Shown here piece after piece: positions 44,051-59,356 of a DNA stretch of 60,000 bases. Source of the DNA: Adiantum capillus-veneris (Eukaryota > Streptophyta > Polypodiopsida > Polypodiales > Pteridaceae); NCBI GenBank assembly GCA_014529385.2, contig CM043952.1:69988299-70048298 (forward strand). The letters are read 5' to 3'. Below the pieces are notes generated by a model, which saw nothing but the letters and a program-made list of their open reading frames with translations, was not told the DNA's origin and searched no databases. The position numbers and the translations under genes were made by a program. Numbering within the stretch: position 1 is the stretch's first letter; each line of letters opens with the position of its first letter.

Positions 44051-44444
44051 TCTCATAGTTGCATCGACGATGATAAGCCAATGAGACATCTCCACCATTA
44101 GCAATCACACCAGAGTGACCATAGACATGTTGTACCAAAACATCCTTGACAATTTTCTTGCCCACCTCCACTTTGAAATCTAGCACTCCTGTTTTACGTG
44201 CTAAACAAAATAGATTTGTTGTTGAGGATCTTGTCCTCCTCCTTGGTTCCATAAGAACCCAGGAACCTTTGTATATTGTATGGTGTTGCCATTGACTATC
44301 TATATTGATGGAGTTTGAGATAGTGATAGAGATTATGGTGCTACTTGGCCTCCTTGGGAGACTAATGCCAAGGCTTTCTGGGGAAAGAGCACAACAACCC
44401 CTAGAGCTATTAGGGTGGGAAGAAGAAGAAGAAGAAGAAACCAT
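44051..44444 (-). CDS. Unrecognised gene, 5' exon candidate with transit-peptide-like start
   Basis: ATG 44444 in a good plant context (GAGCCATGG): MVSSSSSSSHPNSSRG, Ser-rich and low in acids, as in chloroplast transit peptides. Then LMEPRRRTRSSTTNLFC, VLDFKVEVGKKIVKDVLVQ and VYGHSGVIANGGDVSLAYH. A possible donor (GAGA/GTATTC) is at 44050; without it the frame runs on to a stop at 43986. A second frame, 44581-44333, overlaps. The family is not recognised. Confidence 0.4.
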
Positions 44445-44581
44445 GGCTCTTTCTGCGTGGTAGACAAAAGAGTGAACTTGCTTCCAATGGAGGGAAATTC
44501 AATTTTGAATGCTTCATTATGGAGCAAGAGATTTTGGTGGTGGGAGAATGATACAGTATCATAGCTGTCTTTCAGTACCAT

Positions 44582-45200
44582 AACTACATACAGACTCTAG
44601 GCCCACATATAGATACCTTCAACCCCGTAAGAAAGAGGTTCTACCTCATGTTCATCACTTTCCTTTGCGTTTTCTGATTTTTTTCTTCCTATTTCTATGT
44701 TACGGTGGCTTGCTATTCATTGGATGCGCCTCCTTTTCTCTCTCCTTAATAAGGCCCTCCAAATGACCTCCAAAATTACCTAATGTCACTCTTCACAAAA
44801 GATTTTTGAAGCACCTCTTCATGTCCGGTTCACCAAGATTCCACCTTGAAGTCGAGAAAAAACTTCAAGAGCTCGATCGCTAGATAGACTTGCTTTGTCT
44901 TCAAGAGAATGCCCACCTTTAAGGGTCATTGCATGCATGAACGACCTCTTCGCAAGCTTTGCATAAACTTCAAATAAGGACGTTCATGTGAAAAATTACC
45001 AACTTTAGCGTGAAAAGGCCGCCTTTTAGATGAATTCTTGGTGTGAAGCTGCTACTGCTTATCAAAATGTTGAAAGGCCTCTTTGAATGTAAGCAATGTG
45101 AAACAAAATCAAGAGCAAAAGAAAATGACGAACTTCTGGGAATAGCTAAAGCAAATAAATGGAAAAAGACTTAGAAGATTAAGGACCTCTTTCATTCGTG

Positions 45201-45235
<35 letters not shown>

Positions 45236-45769
45236 GAGAGAGAGAGAGAGAGAGAGAGTACTCGTGATTTTGACTCAAAAGGTATTATATAAAAGTACAC
45301 ACCATAGCATAAAATATGTACATAGAGGGCTTTATTTATAAGCCTAGAGTAGATATCCGGCTGGAGCTCCTCATCTTTTTGACTTACACATAGCCATACT
45401 AGAGAACCTTACAACGCATAGTCCAGATGCCATATAGTAAACTATACAAGTGTAGAGGTGTTTCCCATGGTTACAAAAGGACATGCATATCCCAACACAT
45501 CTCTCCCTACAGTATCCTTATTGCCTACGGACAAGAATAGGGCTTGGGAGAGAAATTCTCTTTCCTTCACTTCTCTTATATCTACATTTTGCACATACTA
45601 GAGTTATCTTAAATGAATAATCCACATGATGTGAATTTCTATTGCTTCCACTCTGTGCGATCTATTACAATTAACGTATGGATTAGCTATAAAATACACT
45701 GTCAACAACGTATAGTTTTTTTTATACCAAAAAAGGCTCAATGAAATACTTCTTTCATCGGATCCCATC
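44582..45769. other. Gene-free stretch
   Basis: No domain found in any frame. Contains a compound (AC)n(AG)n microsatellite at 45202-45258. CDS-like signals end at 44581. Confidence 0.6.
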
Positions 45770-46229
45770 ATACTACCCCTTATAGACTATAACTTCTCTT
45801 TTGGCATAAGTGTAGTTCTCTTGCTATGAACCAAGAGGATTTGTACACACAATTAATCCCAATCACTAGACAAAACATATATATTATGGTAAGCACAAAA
45901 TTACAATTCCAAAGAACAATTCGTAGCCTACTTGGTCGACAAATATTGAAGGCCATTAACTCACCCTTTCATATTACCCATGATATGATACGACCATACC
46001 CTTGATGTTTTCATCTTTGTGTTGTTTTGATATGCTCTTTTGTGTTCTTTCCTTGTGTGAGTGAGTGCAAGAGAGAAAGAGTGGGGCTTCTTTGATTTCA
46101 CTTCCTTCCATACCCTAGACTTCATGGAATTTATGGTATAACTCCTTCACATAGTTTTTCGAGTTCTCTCACAAACTCTCACAGTCAAAATCCCGGTGCT
46201 TTCTTGGCAAGACTGCATACTTCTCGACA
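45770..46229 (+). repeat. E2-family LTR 3' part, plus strand
   Basis: Matches the inner half of the E2 5' LTR in reverse orientation (CTATGAACCAAGAGGATTTG, TTGTACACAC, CACTAGACAAAACAT, AATTACAATT). It ends at CTCGACA (46229) before the primer-binding site. The outer end is not clear. Confidence 0.75.
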
Positions 46230-46235
46230 TTTTTT

Positions 46236-46250
46236 TGGTGAACCCGACGC
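46236..46250 (+). promoter_or_regulatory. E2-family primer-binding site, second copy
   Basis: TGGTGAACCCGACGC six bases after the LTR end. One base different from 17355-17341 on the minus strand. Confidence 0.75.
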
Positions 46251-46282
46251 AAATCTGCTAAGATGAGAGTTTGCGGGTAACC

Positions 46283-46385
46283 ATGGGTGATCATGTGGAG
46301 CAATAGGGTATGCATATTGACCCAACAACAATGCAAATATTTCAAGCATTTGCAATGTTCATGCAACAAAAACATGCCACTGAAA
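46283..46385 (+). pseudogene. E2-family gag start, fragment
   Basis: ATG 46283: MGDHVEQ, stop, GMHIDPTTMQIFQAFAMFM and QQKHATERR. It matches the E2 gag start MCDHHPQQQGMPFDPATMK. The match stops near 46385, where a reverse-oriented copia fragment begins. Confidence 0.8.
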
Positions 46386-46720
46386 GAAGGGATATTTTAG
46401 CCCCTAAATCTTTCATGGAAAAAGATTTAGATAACTCCTCTTTTAGGTCTTTGATGTCCTACATGTTAGTACTTGCAATCATCATTTCATCAACATACAA
46501 CATTAGGATGATGAACTTCCCATCTCCCAAATTCTTTGTGTAGACACAATGATCTAAGTTGCACCTTCTGAATCCATGATCCAACATCCATCAATCGAAC
46601 TTCAAGTACCATTGTCTTGATGCTTGCTTTAAACCATACAAGCTCTTTTTTAATATGCAAACCATTTTCTCCTTACCCCTTACTTCATACCCCTTTGGTT
46701 GAAGCATGTAGATTTGTACA
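46386..46720 (-). pseudogene. Ty1/copia reverse transcriptase fragment
   Basis: Minus strand from about 46719: [40 protein letters not shown], a stop, DHCVYTKNLGDGKFIILML, YVDEMMIAST, a stop and SKSFSMKDLGAK. These are the classic copia RT boxes. The catalytic YVDD reads YVDE, so the second Asp is lost. Two stops. The only copia sequence I could identify in the window. Confidence 0.9.
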
Positions 46721-46906
46721 CATGTGTACAAGTTTAAGTGTACAATTAAATTCATCACATTCGGAAATATTTGAAAAAAAATACAATGCAACATTTTTTT
46801 CCATGTCATGATGATTCGATATTATTATGTGAAATATATGAATTGTAATTATTTTAATAAATATTTTTATAAGGATAAATTATTCACAATGTATATTTAT
46901 TCTTGG

Positions 46907-46977
<71 letters not shown>

Positions 46978-49780
46978 CTTAATACATATTTATTCTATAA
47001 TTCAGATGGGGATTTTATATTTGCGAGCTTTCATTTTCGAGCTTTTTCAATTGAAACATTATTTTAGAGCTTTTTAACGCTCGTTTTACACTAACGATAT
47101 CATTAAATATTAGCGTGGGCATGAGAAAAGTCTACATTATATTTTACAAATTCAAAAAAAAGTCATTTCATTGAATTTTTAAGATGCCATCTCTTGGATA
47201 TGCAAAAATGTAAAGAGCCACAAAGCATTGACCTACTTTCAAAGTGTGTAGATGGAGGGTTTATTTTAAGATTATGAATCTTGGCACTTAGAGGAGGATA
47301 ATCTGAGCAAGGATTGGCCAAGTAAGTTATGGAATCTTTTTAATGGATGTGACATTGAGGCTTTAGGCATCTCCAAAAATGCAATCATTTAACATGCATG
47401 GACTAGTAGGAGGTGCTTCACAAGGGAAAGCTAACTGACAATCAAGTTTTGAGAATAATGGTTGAGTGTTGGACAATATTCTTGTGGATATGGATGCCAA
47501 GTGTGGTGTTCTTGTCCATACACAAGTGTTGTAGAGAGTAAATTTTCTCCTGGCGTGATTGTTGGGTGCTTTGATGGCAAGGCAAGGTATGCCCTTGGGT
47601 ATGCCAAAACATGTAATGCCAACTAGATCTCAACTACTTTACACACATATGAAACTCGTGATGCATCATGAGGGCACCCTTTGATTGTGGTAACCTATGT
47701 GTGTGTGTCCTTACTGCACGTGCTCTAGTTGGACCCATTGACAAGCTGGGGGGAAAATGCTAGGCGTAGTAGTCTTCGCAAGTGTGTGCTCCTCTAGAAA
47801 GGACTTATAATGGTGTCATCATTTTTTTGTATGTAGTAAGGTTTGATGGTTTTTGTCAAGCATGGGAGTCCTCAAGGGGCTTCCTTCTGATGGAGGGGGT
47901 GCTCTAGTCACCTTACTCAAATGTGGTGCAGTCAACAGGCTCTTGAACAAGCTGAAAAATTTACAATATGAGGGTGTCATCATAGTCAAAGAAAGCTCTT
48001 GAACAAGCTAGGATGCATGAAGGAAAGAGCACCATGGTCCACATTCAACATACATATCCTCCATCAAGCATAGCATGAGAAAATTTTACATCAAAACGCG
48101 ACCATGTATTAGCTATCTTGTTGAGCACACCACCACAACACAACAAATAACCTTCTCTAGAAATCTCCTATGGATTCACCCCTTTAATAACCCCATCCCA
48201 AGATTGACTCTAAGGATACAATCATAGATCATCTCAATTAAAATAATGTTATCATGGTGAATTTTTTTAAAATGGTCAAGAGCTTGTTTGCCTTGCCCAA
48301 CCGAAGAACACCTTGTTATTAATCATCATAAGGGACAACCCTATAAGAAGGAAGCTTCTCTAGGATACCTGCCCTTGACATCAAAGAGTATCAAGATAAC
48401 CTTGCCTAGAAGTCTCATCATGGATATGCATAATTCTTCCCCTTTCCATGGGAGCAATCCCAACATAGGGTCTAAGGATACAAGCATAGGCCAGTTCAAT
48501 TTCAAGAATGTCCTCATGGTGCTTACGTTCAAAATACTCAAAAGCTTGTCAGCCTTGCCCAGCTTGAGTACACTTTGTTTTTAGAGCATGTGACAAGAGA
48601 ATTCTAGGATAAAGGAGCTTCTCTAGGAGGCTTTTCCTTGGAGCAGAGCACCACACTCACCATACATATTGACAAGATCATTACTACATAGTATGATACT
48701 TACTAAGAACTTTTTAAAACACCCCATACCCAAACATCTAAGCTTACCTTGCAATCAGAGCACTCCAATAAAGGATGCTACGTGAAGGTAGGGCAAGTTG
48801 AAGCTCACCCCTAGAGCATGTAGCCACATTTTGACTCTTCAACAACTCTTTCATCGAAATCCAACCATGGAACTCACCCTCTGTTGCCAATCATAACACA
48901 AAACACACAATCCCCATCTAAAATTTTTATCATGGATATGTATTCCCTTGTGAATGATGTATATATCCACATGAGCATTACACAGAGCTAATTTGCTTCA
49001 ACAAGCCTTGATCATTGAAAGCAGCTCATAGATACCTGGTCATTGGGCATATCTTGCAGTTAGTGTGTGTCAAGAGATTGCATCCTAGAGACGAACCTCC
49101 TTCAACACTTTTGCACAGCACTAAATTTATTTTCAATAGCCCATAACTAACTATATCATCTTAATATGACCATTTCAACATCTTGCACCTAATGCAACAT
49201 GCCATCGAGATGCAAGAATAGGGGATCGGATTTTGAGAGACACCCTCACTTGTCATCTGTTGAAAACAACCCAGAGCTTCTTGGTACATATCTCCCAATC
49301 AGTGTATTCCAAGGGACACAATCCCTGAGAGGAACCTCCTCACGCACACAATATTTGACATACATGTTCACCTAGGTAGTACCAAGCATGACATTTCTTT
49401 TCCACATGCCTATAAGATGCAAGGCTTCTTGGCTTTGTTCGCAAATTTGAAAAAACAAGGGGGCGGGGAGGGGGGAGTTTCAAGGATTTCATTGCAGCTA
49501 ACTTACAATATCTATACTACTTCATAATTTAGCTTCAAAAATTCTCAAGCAAATATCATAGCCACATGGTTTTAAGTTGGGAAAGAACAAACGTGTGCAC
49601 ACCGAGTAGCATCAATGTCTTGCATAACACCACATGCCTATAAGATACAAGCATCACCATCTTTGAAAACATTCAGAGCTTCTTGGCAAGAAATGACATC
49701 TCAAACACGAGTAGCTCCTGACTAACAATATCATAAATTCTTTTTCCCCATATTAGCATCTTCATGCCTATCATCGTCTG
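46721..49780. other. Gene-free stretch with degenerate tandem repeat
   Basis: (AC)n followed by (AT)n at 46909-46973. From about 48149 to 48590 two imperfect copies of a ~249-bp unit (shared AACCTT, TCTAAGGATACAA, TCATGGTG, GCCTTGCCCA). Related phrases (CAGAGCTTCTTGG, CATGCCTATAAGAT) recur at 49261-49690. Open frames such as 48288-48584 come from the repeat and have no known domain. Confidence 0.55.
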
Positions 49781-50027
49781 AGATTGAGGCTTGGCTCATG
49801 TAAACAAAAGAGGGGGGGGGAGCGGGGGTCGGTCCAACACCCCCCACCTCCCCCCCATTTCTTTTTGCAAATGTGGTCCCCTTGTTGACCAAGGACTTTA
49901 CTAGATTGAGGCTTGGCTCATGTAAACAAAAGAGGGGGGGGGGAGCGGGGGTCGGTCCAACACCCCCCACCTCCCCCCCATTTCTTTTTGCAAATGTGGT
50001 CCCCTTGTTGACCAAGGACTTTACTAG
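49781..50027. repeat. 122-bp tandem duplication
   Basis: Two nearly identical copies, starting AGATTGAGGC at 49781 and 49903, ending GGACTTTACTA. They include a G-rich run of 9 or 10 G. The only clear difference is run length. Confidence 0.9.
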
Positions 50028-50155
50028 TGAAATCTACATAAATCAGCAACTCCACAGTAGCTTGATATATAGAGGAAATAGTGATAGGATACTATTTTAG
50101 GTGCTACACTAAAGAGAAATCTTCCTAAATGGCCAGATATTTTTGAAAGGGGATG
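50028..50155. other. Gap between the 122-bp duplication and the hairpin family
   Basis: Short AT-rich sequence without a recognisable gene; it leads directly into the first hairpin unit. Confidence 0.4.
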
Positions 50156-50200
50156 GAGCCCCCTCTTCATTTGCGTGCACACAAATGATGGGGAGGCTTC
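50156..50200. repeat. Hairpin repeat copy 1
   Basis: Inverted repeat GAGCCCCCTCTTCATTTGCG / CACAAATGATGGGGAGGCTTC with TGCA at the centre. Start of the first of three roughly 122-126-bp spaced units. Confidence 0.8.
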
Positions 50201-50277
50201 AACCCCCTCATTTTTTAAATCAATAAAATGTAAAAATTGTCAAATTGGACAAATCATTGTACAAAAAAGGAGGGATC

Positions 50278-50320
50278 GAGTCCCCTCATCATCCGCGCGC
50301 ACGCGGACAATGGGAGGCTT
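50278..50320. repeat. Hairpin repeat copy 2
   Basis: GAGTCCCCTCATCATCCGCG / CGCGGACAATGGGAGGCTTTT. Preceded by TCAAATTGGACAAA, which also precedes copy 3 in altered form. Confidence 0.8.
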
Positions 50321-50403
50321 TTGCACCCTTTTTTTTTGAAATCTTGAAAATAGACAAAAATGGTCAATTTGGACAAAATTAAAATTATAAAAAAGGAGGC
50401 CTA

Positions 50404-50446
50404 GAGCCTCCCCATCGTTGGCGTGCACGTGGATGATGGAACCCTC
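50404..50446. repeat. Hairpin repeat copy 3
   Basis: GAGCCTCCCCATCGTTGGCG / CGTGGATGATGGAACCCTC. Confidence 0.75.
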
Positions 50447-50907
50447 TTTGTTTTTCAAAAATATTTGACCATTTTCAATTAATTTTACCAGCTTTCAACA
50501 AATATTTTGCTCTAACATCCCTTTTTTCAAAACAAAATTTGGTAATTTTTGCTCATTTTTTACAAACATTTTGCCCACTGTTACTGAACATGAGGTGCTC
50601 ATTTAAAAAGCCTCCCTCTATCTGCCTATCTCATGTGCCACCACTAGTGCAGAGTTCACAAGAGGAGTGGAAGGTGTTGGCAAGCATGACCCTAGCGAGG
50701 CTATCTACATAGGTGAAGGGCTACAAGACCATCCACTCCGGTGGTGGGTGTACGAACATGTTTGTGCCACACTGGTGTTGCTTCTTAATGGAGAGGCTAG
50801 CTAGCTTGCGCACCTCCATATCCACCTAGTGGGAGTGGCTGCCACTTTGCAATAATTGCCAATCCCGGGTGCTTCTACTTGATATAAATCTTTTAGTGAA
50901 GGGCCAA
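50447..50907. other. Gene-free spacer
   Basis: No coding signal recognised; AT-rich first half, then ordinary-looking unique sequence with short frames only. Confidence 0.5.
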
Positions 50908-50952
50908 GAGCCCTCCCATCATCCGCGTGCACGCGGACGATTGGGGGGGCTC
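50908..50952. repeat. Hairpin repeat copy 4
   Basis: GAGCCCTCCCATCATCCGCG / CGCGGACGATTGGGGGGGCTC, arms of about 20 bp around TGCA; the most perfect copy. Confidence 0.85.
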
Positions 50953-50969
50953 TTTCCTCCTTATTTTGC

Positions 50970-51244
<275 letters not shown>

Positions 51245-51434
51245 ACCATGAGTTCAGCTGGGAAAGTGAAGGCATCGCAAGTCACGAGTTGCGACGCCAT
51301 GAGTTCATTTGAGAAAGTGGTTGATGTCCTCATGCTGCAGGCTTTTTTGCGACGCCATTGGTGATGGAAAGGTTGATTGGATTTCTGTTGTCCTTATCGT
51401 GCAGGCTATAGTGAAAAAAAGAGGGGAGGGCCAA

Positions 51435-51478
51435 GAGCCCTCCCATCGTCCGCACGCACGTGGACGATTGAGAGGCTC
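51435..51478. repeat. Hairpin repeat copy 5
   Basis: GAGCCCTCCCATCGTCCGCA / CGTGGACGATTGAGAGGCTC. Preceded by GGGCCAA as in copy 4. Confidence 0.8.
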
Positions 51479-55390
<3,912 letters not shown>

Positions 55391-57317
55391 TGTGTACCTT
55401 TGATGACAATATAGTAGTGAAAAAAAAGCTCGAAAAAATCTTTCAATTGCAAAAGCACGAAAAAAAAAGCTCACAAATAAAATGCACTCAATTTAGATTA
55501 GTAGCTTGTATATTATTATTTATATGTGAAATCTCAAATTGCATAATCAATATTATTATATATCTACTATATATATTCTATAAGTGTTTGATATACATTA
55601 TCCTAGAAGTGTTAATACATATATTCTATAAGTGTTTAGGTATTTCAAGTAAATACCCGTTATGTGTCTAGTTATTTTAATTATATACCAATTATAAATG
55701 TTTAATGCATATATTATATATATATATAATACATGTATAGTGATTTAAATTACATAGATGAAAGTTAAGTGAAATGAAATGAAAGTGAAATAAAATGAAA
55801 GTGAAGTGAAGTGGAGTGAAGAAAGGTGAAGGAGAATGTTTTGCTGTGAAGAAGGAGAAGAGAGGAGATAAGGTACCTACTCATGTGTGTGTGTGTGTGT
55901 GTGCGCGTGCGCGCCCCCCAATGGAGCTCCAAAACTTGCATACACACACAAACACACGGCAACACATGACACACGTACAATAATGCATACATACACACGT
56001 GCATGTACTCTTGCATACACACACACACACACACACACAATAACACATGACACAAATACAATCATGCCTACACACTCAAAAACACAAACACACTTGCACA
56101 CACACACAAACACACAATAACACATGACACACTTACAAAATCATGCATTTTCATACACACACACAAACACAATAACACTTGTTGTAGTACACACACACAA
56201 ATACACTTGGACACACACACATACACACACACACACACACAAATACACACACACACACATACACTTGCTGTAGTACACATAGACATTGACATATACAAAC
56301 ACAAACACAAACACAAACACAAACAAACATACTTGCATACACACAAATACTCAAACACGCTTGTATACAAACACAAAAGGTGGCAGATATTAATACATAG
56401 ATTGGCATAAAAGCAAAGAGATATACACATGTTGGAGTGGTCCTGTAATTCTTTCCTTCTTGTGAGCATTGTGTTGTTGCATAGAAGCAAGTATGGAATG
56501 ATGTTTCTTTTTTAAATTTGCATTTTACGGCGTTATGCTGCCAAAATTTTGGCGTTTCTATTCGTAGTGTTTTTCCTAAGAACAATTTTGCTATTTATTG
56601 ATTATAGTTGATAGGGATCATGATTCGTACACCATCTAAACATGGCAAGGTAGGTCTCTCTCAAAGTAAGTTCAAATATACTAAGCTAGTTGTGGTTTTT
56701 GTTTTTTGTATTGTCACTCAATATACTAAGCTAGTTGTGGTCTTTTTTTTTTTCCTTTTAGGAGTAGGATACACATTAAGGTCTGGCACTACAGTACATA
56801 TGGACAATGCACGATCTTTCATCACTTCTTCCACAGAAAGAGGTTTCATTGCATGTATCAATTGTACTGGGTGATGTACATGAGGAAGAGGAGCTCATAG
56901 ATATTCATTCTACACAAGGTGGAGAGGTGACCTAAATCATGTTTGAAGCAATGACAATTGTTGCTAAACTTGTCGATCATCCTACAATGTATGGATAGGA
57001 TGTTCATGGTTGCATATTGGAGAAGACTGTAGAGGGTTTTATTGTAAAGAGAGGCAAGGAACTTCCTCGAATTCCTCTCTGCAGATTGATAGAAAAAAAA
57101 ATCCATTAGAGTGGTGGGTCCAAGCATTGAGGTCTTAGTGAAAAGGTTTGAGATGTTTGGATACAGTGTGCTTGGAGCTCCATTTCTTGTGTCATTTAAG
57201 AATCTTGGCCATGATCAACATTATGTCTCCGATTTAGACAAAGAAGAATAGGATCCTATTTTGGCGACAAATTAGAGATGATTTTGATAATTCCTTCCTC
57301 TTGAGTGGAAGACTTAA

Positions 57318-57352
<35 letters not shown>

Positions 57353-57600
57353 TTATTATTTGGTGATGCATGGTTTTTAGGACCCTTTTGAAGTTGTTGG
57401 GGAGATGAGGATACTCTAGTCCAAGGGATCTCGAAAGACAAGAAAAATCTACTTCACAAGCACCAAAGAGTAAAAATGCCATAGACAGAAGATACGTGGG
57501 AACGAGCTCTTATGCATGCCTACAACCTATATCTTACAGAATAGCCCATTCTAGGTGTGAATTTCTAGTGAAATTTACACGAGGATGTTCGTGTGGACTC
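55391..57600. other. Gene-free stretch with CA-rich array and G34 run
   Basis: TATATTCTATAAGTGTTT occurs twice near 55568 and 55617. 55880-56370 is a CA-rich array with ACACACAAACAC variants. A G34 run lies at 57318-57351. No gene recognised. Confidence 0.6.
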
Positions 57601-57637
57601 ACAGCACAGCATACTCCGTTTTCACTTTTTTACGACA

Positions 57638-57770
57638 GTAAATATTTTTACCACAGTAAATATTTTTTACCTACAGTAAATATTTTTCACCTACATGGTA
57701 AATACAAATCACTTTTTACCTACAGTAACTTTTTTTACCCATGGTAAATATTTTTTACTGCACCATAAGT
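57638..57770. repeat. Degenerate array of GTAAATATTTTT units
   Basis: About six variants of ACAGTAAATATTTTTTACC, spaced roughly 17-27 bp apart. It lies 0.5 kb upstream of the F TATA box. Confidence 0.8.
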
Positions 57771-57899
57771 ATTTGGTAGGTAACAGTTCACTGTTACTAG
57801 AAGCAGTGATTGGGCATCAACAATGCAGTTACAGGAGGAGAAAAGGAGAAAATCTTATGGTAAAGGTGAGTCAACAGGGATAAAGACTTTTGAGTTGAA

Positions 57900-58849
57900 A
57901 AGAGACATGCTGATTTTTTCAAAGAACACATGTCAAAAGAAGCCATGGTTGAGGATTTTTGAGAATTTGATATTCAGGAGGGACCCAGCAGGTCCCCCCT
58001 GACATGTGCAGAACCTCCAGTTTCAACAGCCACCTTACCTGCTCTTAAATGCTGGTCAAGGCCTTATCCCCATGTGTCACAATCAGAAAAATCAGCATTT
58101 ACCCTCCCTCTCACATCACTCTAGAGAATATCTTGATGGTGACATATCAGGTGGACCTCAATCTGTTGACCACCTAAGCAAAAAGTAACCCAATCAACGG
58201 ATTTAAGCATGTTTATCCCTAATCCTAAACCTCTCAGAAACCTATATAAGGAGGCCTTCTCTCACTCAAAACCAACACTTCACCCACTTCACCAAGCAAT
58301 GAAGCTATGACGACATTGCTCACAACGAGGAGCTATGGATGGAGCTCTACTCTCTCTCTCCTCTCTCTCTCTCTCCCTCTAGTATGCTACATTACTAGCC
58401 CTAAAACCTAAATAAGGAGTCTTCTCTCATGCTCCAGGCCACCATCCTCGCCATCATTCTCTAAGGTATTGATGTGTTGCTAGTAGGATCATACCTACTT
58501 GCTGGGTTGATTGTTTTTGACAAGGGGTTATGCCATCCTTGGCTTGCTTCTCTATATCCTTGTTATGTATGATCAGATGCCGTTGTATTGTTAAGCTGAT
58601 GTCTTGTGTATATTATGCTACATAAGGTCCCTAAGCTTCGTTTCTATGTGTTTTGCCATATGTTTTGATGCCATCATAATGCCAGAAGTCTCACTTGCCT
58701 ATGTGCACTATGTGTGAGGTCCCTAAACCTCTTAATTTAGGGTGGTGCCCCCTTTGTTTTGTTCTTTGCTTGTTTGCATGAGGCGTGGTTTGTGGAGTGT
58801 GCACGAGTACAGAGGCCACCCGATTGCACTGCTCTTTTTCCCGCCATCA
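57900..58849 (+). repeat. F 5' LTR, start unclear
   Basis: TATA box CTATATAAGG at 58242-58251 in a context like B (ACCTCTCA...TATAAGGAGGCC). Ends CCATCA at 58849 just before the primer-binding site. The upstream limit is not visible. Confidence 0.65.
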
Positions 58850-58852
58850 TTT

Positions 58853-58870
58853 TGGTGCCCCCACTGAGGA
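58853..58870 (+). promoter_or_regulatory. F primer-binding site
   Basis: TGGTGCCCCCACTGAGGA three bases inside the LTR end; same class as the B and E3 sites. Confidence 0.75.
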
Positions 58871-58922
58871 GGGCTACACAGACCTTCAGTCCACAAGCAA
58901 TGAAGATGTGAAATCTACAACA

Positions 58923-59107
58923 TGGACGAATGGCGTGAGGAGTTTGCAAATTGGAGAATAGAAGAGGAGGAGGCTTTAGAGGCCTTAAAAGCTTTCATCG
59001 AGGTCTTGTTACCAGGTTGCAGTGTCATTGAAATTCAAGAAGTAAGTTCTTCTACATGCCTTGTTCGTGATCGTCGCCAACGAAGGAGAGTGAGAAGAAG
59101 AGCTTGA
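58923..59107 (+). CDS. F leader peptide (MDEW type)
   Basis: An intact frame of about 61 codons, about 50 bp after the primer-binding site: MDEWREEFANWRIEEEEALE, then FIEVLLPGCSVIEIQEVS and an Arg-rich end (RDRRQRRRVRRRA). The acidic, helical N-terminus and basic C-terminus suggest a small RNA- or protein-binding peptide. The N-terminal half matches the degraded B leader at 21942. Confidence 0.6.
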
Positions 59108-59127
59108 TATACCTCTCCTCTCAACCT

Positions 59128-59319
59128 ATGAGTGCTCCAGAAACCTCCAACACACACGAGTTTGAAATATTCTACATCAACATACACGAAGGTACTGTGA
59201 CACACATTAAGGGAAGAGAAAGAATCACCAGACCTCTCTTTCCTGAGGAGCCGACTAAGAGGAGGAAGATCACCTCTACACCTAAGTGGCCCAAGGCCGC
59301 AGCGCGTGCTCAAGCGTAA
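59128..59319 (+). CDS. F short frame with basic C-terminus
   Basis: MSAPETSNTHEFEIFYINI, then RERITRPLFPEEPTKRRK and KWPKAAARAQA; 63 codons to the TAA at 59317-59319. No domain recognised. It may be part of the ORF1 region that follows. Confidence 0.35.
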   Translation: MSAPETSNTHEFEIFYINIHEGTVTHIKGRERITRPLFPEEPTKRRKITSTPKWPKAAARAQA

Positions 59320-59356
59320 GGTAACATTTGGCTGAATCTCATTAATAAGGGATTAC

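Noticed and set aside
55765-56585. Cys/Val- and His/Thr-rich frames
   Set aside because: They are products of the CA/GT-rich array, open in several frames at once, with no domain.
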